This document shows, piece after piece, positions 10,101 to 19,100 of a stretch of 21,906 nt of DNA. Source of the stretch: Mansonella perstans (lineage: Eukaryota; Nematoda; Chromadorea; Rhabditida; Onchocercidae); NCBI GenBank assembly GCA_037074765.1, contig JBAMDO010000423.1, forward strand, positions 1 through 21,906. The letters are read 5' to 3'. The notes beneath the pieces are model-generated. The model had not been told where the DNA came from. It saw only the letters and a program-made list of their open reading frames with translations, and did no database searches. The position numbers and the translations under genes are program-made. Position 1 is the first letter of the stretch. The number at the start of each line of letters is the position of its first letter.

Positions 10101-13100
10101 ATGCATACTTATCAAATCATCATACTAATAAGCAATTGGCTTATTTGAACTAGTAGTAGAATTACAAAAGTTTATGGAATAAAAAAATCAAAATAAAACT
10201 GATTAAGGTAAGAGGACAAAAACAACCTTCTGTGGATTAATATGCAAAAAGATACGACATACGAGGTTTGAATTTTAATTAAATTAAAACGAAAACTTTT
10301 TAGTATCAGTGCTAGATGTACGAAAATACTGTGGTAGGATTAATTGAGATTATGATAGAGAAATGCTTTTGGGTCAACTATGACTATTTTCAAGCCGTTA
10401 TCCGGAAATAATTTACTCTTTATAAAAAGACTTTTTATTAAGAAACCTTAAAATAGGAAAGTTCAAAATTAGATCCAAGCAAAGTTTTTTCAATCTTTCA
10501 TGTAAGGATGTAGAACTATTAATCAATTAATTGATTGCTAATAATTCCAATTTTATATTTTTACAAGATAAATTAATTTTTACATTTTTTAATTTCCATA
10601 CTCAGTGAATTAAACGTTGCCTTAATCAAAATGCATTTTTGAAGGGTTCATATGCGACTTATAGTGAAAAGTCAAGTATTTTATTGGCTTGTTATAACAT
10701 TAGTCTTTCTCAATACTGCCTGTGTTGCTTCAGAGCATTATGGGCAACCGGAATGGTTCACCGAATTTCTAAGTATATCTCTTTTTGATTTAACACTTTT
10801 CTCTTATAATTTCATAAATATTTAGAAAATTAAATTTAGTAATTTTTTCAAAAATTTTAAGATTTTTTACTTATTAGTATTAAACTATTTTTTTTTTCAA
10901 AAAATATTACCCAAGTATTTAAAGAATAAAATTACTTTTATCATGACGTTTATTGCTTCGTTTCTGTAAAAAATTACTTTTACTCTTTTCAACAAAAGAG
11001 GTAAAATTGGAATCAATCTTGGATTAATTTATGTGATAGATTTAAACTATCATTAAAATCAGTTCGAATCAATATTTATCACAATCTGAAATAAAACTAT
11101 TCGGTCTGGTAATTTATTTAGTGCTAAAAATGCCTGTAAAACATATTTCAATCTCTATTCAATTTTCAATGAAAAAAATTGTTGGTATCAATTACGAATT
11201 GGCGCAAATATCCACTGATAATGATGTTACACTAAATTATTTGGCGCAAATATCCCAATCAAATTATTACAGCATATGCAGAATATGTTTTTTCGGGGAT
11301 ATTTATGTGTGAAATGCTAATGAAACTATTTGCATTGGGTCATCGTGTTTATTTCGCATCAAAATTTAATCGTTTCGATTGTATTGTTATTGTTGGCAGT
11401 GCATTTGAAATAATTTGGGCAAAATTAAAAGGTGGCTCATTTGGTATTTCTGTACTTCGAGCTTTACGACTATTGCGCATCTTTAAGCTCACTTCGTAAG
11501 CATTTTTTGTCATATAAGTATACTTTAAAACAACTGCAATTGATGATGTAAATATTATTCAGGAAAAGCACATTGCTATCAATGTTTTTTTTCGGCCCAA
11601 TATTATCTTAACGAAATTCTATTGTCTTGAACAAGACAAAAAAATGTTAATTCTTAGTGTTTTAAAAAGTTTTATCTAGCAGAATGAGTAAAGATATTAT
11701 GTATTTGACGCAGGTACTGGGTATCATTACGTAACCTTGTACGCTCACTTATGAATTCAATGCGTTCAATTCTTTCATTACTCTTCCTCCTCTTCTTATT
11801 CATCCTTATTTTTGCCTTATTGGGTATGCAATTGTTTGGCGGAAAGTAAGTTTTTATTAAAAGTTATTATTGATATAACAAATAAAAAAGCAAAAAATGT
11901 TAAATGAAGAAATATTATTAATTATTCTATACTTTCGAAAAAAGAAAATATTACTTTTACTGAGCACAAATGCACACGATTAGTGAAGCACGTGATGCTG
12001 ATCAGGAAAAAAAGTCACATAACTGTAAAGCACTCGGCCTTGATCTAAGTACGTGATCTTAATCAAGAAGCATGTAATTCTGGCATAATTCTTACATAGC
12101 ATCGATCAGAAAATAAAGTTACGTAATTGTTATAGGAAATAAAGCACGTAATCTTGATATTAGTAGGTAGTATACGTGATTTTTGATTCAGAAATAAAGC
12201 AGGTAATCTTGATTATGAAGAAGTTGTGATAATTGCTCTTTGTTGAATCTTAAAGTTATTACGTTTCTAACATGGAGTAATTGTTTTATTCATTTAAAGC
12301 AGTTAATTCCGCATGTTTCCTTAATCCAGAGATATTCTGGTTTTTAAATTGCAGTATGGATTGCAAGGTTCAGAAATAATATTGTTAATTACCGATGATA
12401 AATTTTAATTAAAATTTTCAATGTATTATTCAAATTATTGGTTTACCGAAATTAAAATTACGTTAAAAATACAATTAGAAATGAGTATAAGAGAATCAAC
12501 CGGATAGTTTGACGTCACAAATGAATTTCGGTACTTCGGTATTTATATAGTGCTTTTTTATGGCTTGAATAAATGGCTAATTCGGCAAAGAAATCAAAAC
12601 ATGCTAAACAGACAAAAATAATCCCTGCACCTGTTTTCTACTTGTTTGCCGCTGCACTTTACGTTCCGCGGATAGTTTTGACAGTTGAGAATTGCTAAAT
12701 TTAAAGAATGAAAAAAGTAAGAAATTAATGTTATTTTTTTCTAATTTCAGATTTAGCTTTCCGTCCGGACATCCGTACACTCATTTTGATACATTTCCAG
12801 TGGCCTTAATTACAGTCTTCCAGGTTAAAAGCCTTTTAATATACCATTATTTCAGTAAAATTTAATGTGTAATTTAATGAAATAATTAATAGTTCGACAA
12901 GTGTTTATGTAACTAAACGTTTCTTTTAGTACAACTTAATTTTTATTTGTATCTCATCAATCGATTTATTAATCAAAGATTTAGTTTTTGTGGGATGAAA
13001 CAATATTTAAATTCATTGATTGATATGAATCGGCGATAGAATGATCAAAATTAGGTTGACAAACGATAAGTTGACAACGGATAAGAAAGTTGGAGTTAGA

Positions 13101-16100
13101 CTGAATAGATAAAGTTGCTAATTTGAACGCGACTTTTTATAAATTTTTAATTTAAATTCAAGTTGTTTTAAAATTTTAGTGAAGCTTATAATCTAATAAT
13201 CTTTATTTCTTGTAAATTAATATCTCGCTTTAGTTGTAAAGTTATGTTCAATCACTTTTTTTTCTTTTTTTTTTGTTAAAATATATGTTTTTGAGTAAAT
13301 AAATAAAAAAACAAATAACGAATAAATAAATCAACAAGTTAATGTAAGGAAATGCTGAGGTAAGTAATTAATAAATAATGAATAAAAAAAGTGATAAAGG
13401 AAGTGAACGAATTTTCAGTATTTTTTTAAGGAAAATTTTTCAGATTTTAACAGGTGAAGACTGGAATGAAGTAATGTATTTAGCAATCGAATCACAGGGA
13501 GGTATATATGGTGGTGGAATGGTATATTGCATATATTTCATTGTACTTGTACTTTTTGGCAATTGTAAGTGAATAAAATTTAAAATTACAAAAATCTTTC
13601 AAAATTTCAATTAAAACTGCTTTTTGAATAAATTTTGGAAAAAAAATTTTAATTTATTCACTTTTTGCTTTTCTTTTACAGATACTTTGCTAAATGTATT
13701 CTTGGCTATTGCTGTGGATAATTTAGCAAATGCTCAAGAATTAACAGCAGCTGAAGAAGCAGATGAACGAGCTAACGAATCAGCGGATGATTCGGAAAGT
13801 CTTGATGAACAGGTATATTCTAATCAGTTGCTATAATTCAAATTACTTAAATATAATTTACGTGAATCTAAAACGATTCACGTAAATTCCACAGTTATAT
13901 TTGCTTCATAATTGTAATCAACAAATGCTGACATTTGCGTCCCTTCGTCATTTATGCGGTATATGTACATAGGTATAAAATAAATGTTTCTAAAATATAG
14001 GTAAATATCATACTGTAATAATGAAAGTTTCAGAATAGTGACCAATGCGTTATTGATTTGGAAGGTAAAACGGATGGTAATATATTGGAAACGCATTATG
14101 AAATAGATGGTATTACTTTTTTTTTCAATCCAATTATAATTGTAAAAATTGCACATCTAATTATTTAATTTTTGATTACTTGATTCTTACTGAATTATTG
14201 AACTACTTAATGTAATTCCATTTCATGATTTTACTTTTTTTTGAATTATAAGTACTAATTAATTTTGTTAAATTTGTAATAAAAATGATAATTAATATTT
14301 TTATGTATTTACAAGATCTTTTAGATACATTCTGTTAATTTAAATCTAAATTTTTTAGAGGAGTATGAGGAAGAAGAAAGTCCATTTGGCAATCCAAAAC
14401 CATTGGTACCATTCTCTTCGATGTTTATCTTTTCACCAACAAATCCGTATGCTTACTCATTTCATTCATTTTAATTTACAATTCCGTTTTTTTAAATTAT
14501 TTAATTAGCTTTTAATGTTAAGCAAATTTTTGTGCTCATGACAAATTTTTATTATTTATCAATTTTTTCAAAAGTTTTAATGCATAAAATTCTTTTTATA
14601 ATTTGATAACAAATTTATAGATTTCGTGTATTAGTACATTCAGTGGTATCAACGAAATATTTTGAAATGTTAGTTATGGGTGTAATATGCTTCTCGAGTA
14701 TAGCACTGTCAGCAGAAGACCCGGTAGATGAGGATGCTCCGAGAAATAAAGTGCTTCAATATATGGATTATTGCTTCACGGGTGTTTTTGCTTTGGAAAT
14801 GTGCCTTAAAGTAGAATTTTATTCTTTTACATGTTTATATGATAAATTAATTTTAGTAATGCTAAAATTTTTCGAAACATTTAATTTTCAATTTAATAAC
14901 CGAAATAATTTTGCTAGTACAATAATTTGTCTAATTTTGCTTGATAATCAAAGTATTCCTCCTTTTGTTTTGTTTCTGGTATCAAGTAAAATTTCACAAC
15001 ATTTACAATATTAATTTTTATAAAGCTTATAAGTTTCCAATTTTTAATTATTTGATCCTAATAATAATAATAATATATTGATCGAATTTCGATGATTTTT
15101 TGCCTAATTTGCATTGATAATAACTTTATCAAGTTCCTATGCCTGATAAGTAACTAAAAAATAGGTTGTGTATTTTCAATTATCAAAATTTCAATATTCT
15201 AGCTGATAGACCAAGGAGTATTGCTACATCCAGGCTCATATTGTCGTGATTTTTGGAATTTACTGGATGGTATTGTTGTCTTTTGCGCTCTTGTTGCTTT
15301 TTCATTTGCGTAAATTTTCATTTTTTTTTTGTAAATTTGCTTATTGTAAAGTATCAGCATTTTACCATTGATATAAAAAGTTTGATAATTATGAAAAAAG
15401 TTCGTTTTGAAACGAGCAAAAGTTTTTTTTTTCTTTCAATTCACTTATTTTTGAAAAAATTCGTGATTTTAATTTTTGGATTGAAATTTTACAAATGAGT
15501 CACTTCATTTCGTTTTTTAATTTAGTGGAGCTGAAGGTTCAGCTGGTAAAAATTTGAATACTATCAAATCATTAAGGGTGTTACGTGTACTAAGGCCACT
15601 TAAAACAATCAAACGAATACCAAAGCTAAAGGTTATTTCAATATTTTTTTTGAATTTTTTAGATTTTTGAAAAATTATTTTTGTAATTTTTTGAATAATG
15701 TTTGCATTAAATTTGGTTATACATTTTAGAAAAGAATTATTTATTTTAATATTTGCAATCATCAAATGATACATTCTTATTTGAAACAACTAAGCGATTA
15801 GAACAATTTTTTCATGATATTCAAATTTAGTATTATTAAATGACAAAAGCATGAAGAAATTTCATGATTAAAGTACAGATAAATTGCAAAATTTAGCTTC
15901 TCTGCTAACATTAGCATATTCTCGAAATGGCGCAATAATATCGACAGTTTTATTTACAGGCAGTATTTGATTGTGTTGTAAACTCGCTAAAAAATGTATT
16001 CAATATTCTTATTGTTTACATTTTATTTCAATTCATTTTTGGTGTTGTTGCGGTACAACTTTTCAAGGGAAAATTTTTCTACTGTACCGATAAAACGAAA

Positions 16101-19100
16101 CGTTTCGCACGCGACTGTCACGGACAATATTTCATTTATGAAAACTCGGTAAATATTTCACGTTTCACGTTTTCTGAAAGAGAAAATGAAAATTGATTGA
16201 TAGAACGTTTTAAGTTGAAAAGTTGTAATTTCTTTAAATGTTATTTTAATTACCTCTCTATAAATGAAATGATAACAGTCCAATAATGATAACAGCTATT
16301 ATCAGTACTGAAGGTAATTTTAAAAAAATATCAGTAAGAAAGTGAAAATAACAAGATGAATAAATCATTGTCGGGCATATTTATTCAATTATTAAAAAAA
16401 ACGTTACAAATATTCTATGGAATCAAATTTTATAGGATAAAAAAGTGAGCGAAAGAAAAAATGTGTTAATTATTGCTGACATTAATTAAAGACAAATAGA
16501 AAAAGTGAAAAGACAAAACATTTTCATTTAAATTTAATAGACATTAGCACTGTTTAATTATAATAATTAACAGTTACTTATGGAAATACAGAAATCAAAT
16601 AGCATTATATTTACGTATTTGTTCGTTTATTTATCAAAATTAGAAACAGAAAAGGAAATAAAAGATGTAAATTATTAGGTGGCTGGAAAAATAGAAATTC
16701 GATGCTTAAATTGTTATCATCCAAATTATTCCCGAGAATATCACCATGTGAAATTGATTGAATAATCTTTATTTGATTGCATCGTTTATTCAAATATTCC
16801 TAATGTTTATAAATCAACATTTTTAATTCTGAAATATTTTTAATTTCGATTTTAAAATAAATGTTTTTAGTTTTAATTTTGAAAGGAATATTTCGATCGT
16901 ATAATTTTTGTATTTGCTGGGAATCACAGTTAGTTACTGTTTAGAATTGAAAAAAAAAAAAAACATTTCTTTGAAATGCCGCATTTTGTATCCACTCCAA
17001 TAAAAATCGCATTTACGACAATACATCCAGCAATGTAATGTGATAGCTTGTTGGATATCACGGCGGATCCGGAAAGCTAACGTTCTTTAACAGCTATTCA
17101 TGGGAAATCATTCAATGAATCAAAATCGACACTTTTCTATTTAGCCATTGAATTTAAATTTATTTGAATATTTGTTAATATTTAGGTAATTATAAGCTCA
17201 TTTCAGGATAACTTGCCACGTGTTGAAACACGTGAATGGCGACTACGTCCGTTCAATTATGATAATACCGTGAATGCAATGTTGACATTATTTGTTGTGA
17301 CAACAGGAGAGGGATGGCCAAGTATTCGACAAAATTCGATGGATACTACCGAAGAAGATGAAGGACCGTTACCTTTTTATAGGGTTGAAGTAAAGTTATA
17401 CTTATTGATAAGAGGTTAAATTGCATTAGTAATATTTGCAATTGAATGAAAATTTGAATTACAAAATGAATTTTTTACAGGAATAACTTTTTCAAATGAT
17501 ACTAAATATTGAACAGATTAATTTTCAGTTTTTAAATTTCAGTTTTTAATTTTTTGATTTGGTTTTAATGTTTTAATTTTTACTTCGATTATCCCATATT
17601 TCTAGCGGGTAATTTAGTTGTGTGTGTTTGTGTTAATTTAATCAGATGAATTCGTTATTAAATTATTTAAACAGCCATTATTTTTCGTTATTTGCATTCT
17701 AAATTTTATCCATCTGTTTTTCCCCATTTGCTATTCTTATTTACCCAATTATTTGTATATCTTTATCAGCAAGCAAATTGTGGGATTTTAATTAGGAAGT
17801 TTGAAAAATGATACTAAGAATTTTGCAGATGGCACTATTTTATGTTATGTTTTTCATCGTATTTCCATTTTTCTTCGTCAATATCTTCGTTGCATTGATC
17901 ATTATCACATTTCAAGAACAGGGTGAAGCTGAACTATCGGAAGGTGATCTTGATAAGAATCAGGTATGTAAAATTTTCTACCTGTTGATGATTTTCTTTA
18001 ACTTAATCATCATTATCAAATTTGAAATTTGCAAAATTAAAGTTTTTGAACTTTAGCAATAACGATATGTTTAAATTAATTTTAACATTTTCACTGAAAA
18101 AACTTATTTTACTCAACGATAACAATTATTTAACTAATACGAAACTAGTTCTATAAAATGACTCATTTGGGGTTTTATACATCTTAAGAATATCCGTATT
18201 TATTATTTATCAATTACTATTTAAATTAATAATACAAAAACAGAACTGCCTATCATAACATTTATCAAAAAATAAGCTTAACAATTAACTTCACTTAATT
18301 CTTTATCTCTTTCATCTTTCAAACATCAAAAATTAAGCATTAATTATAATAATTATTTGAGTAAAAAACAAACAAACAAATAAGCAAGCAATTCAATCTT
18401 AATTGTTGAATAGCTTAACATATTTTTTTAAATTTAATTTTAACAAATTTTTATTTTGTATTAAGAAATTTTCAGAAGCAATGTATTGATTTTGCACTAA
18501 ATGCTCGTCCACGCTCATTATTTATGCCAGAAGATAAAAATTCGATGAAATATCGCATTTGGCGACTGGTCACTTCAGCACCATTTGAATATTTCATTAT
18601 GGCGATGATTTGTTGTAATACAATTATTCTAATGATGAAGGTTCCTTACCGTATTCATTTTATTTCATTCAGAACAAAAAGAAAACGAAATTTTTGAATC
18701 GAAATGTAAGGAAAATTTCGAGAAGAAAAATTGTCACAAAAAAATAAAAGAAACCATTTAATAGTTAGTGTAATTATTTTATTGCAATTATCTAATTAAT
18801 CAAAGTATTTACTTAATTTGAGATTAATTGTTTATTATAATATTTCAACTCATATATGAAATTAATTATGTAATTAAAATTTTTTTCTGGTTATCGCCTT
18901 ATTTAAAATATTGTCGTTGTAGTTTCACGGGAACTCTGAATTTTATGAAAAGATTCTTCGTTTTTTCAATACGGCGTTAACGGCAGTATTCACAGTGGAA
19001 TCAATTCTAAAAATATTAGCATTTGGCGTTCGGGTAAGTATGTAATGCATTACATACTAACATTTAATCTTTGGGAAATATATCACGTTAGCATTTGTGT

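Noticed and set aside
10160..10207. Possible exon before the strong-looking donor AAG|GTAAGA (peptide [13 protein letters not shown])
   Set aside because: Requires phase 0 at both ends and a TAG acceptor without a pyrimidine tract; it fits neither neighbour.
10606..10639. Extending the IIS1 exon to the CTCAG acceptor (peptide [11 protein letters not shown])
   Set aside because: It would meet TGA at 10640-10642 and also needs phase 2; kept only as part of the junction finding.
11199..11255. E2F-like binding sites
   Set aside because: A GGCGC core in an intron alone is not evidence of E2F binding; reported only as a duplication.
13878..14156. Minus-strand 92-codon frame
   Set aside because: Antisense to exon 17 and its introns; peptide is low-complexity Ile/Tyr and unlike any family.
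17217..17234. Inverted repeat with two CACGTG E-boxes
   Set aside because: It lies wholly in exon 23, where the codons PRVETRE explain the sequence; no regulatory evidence.
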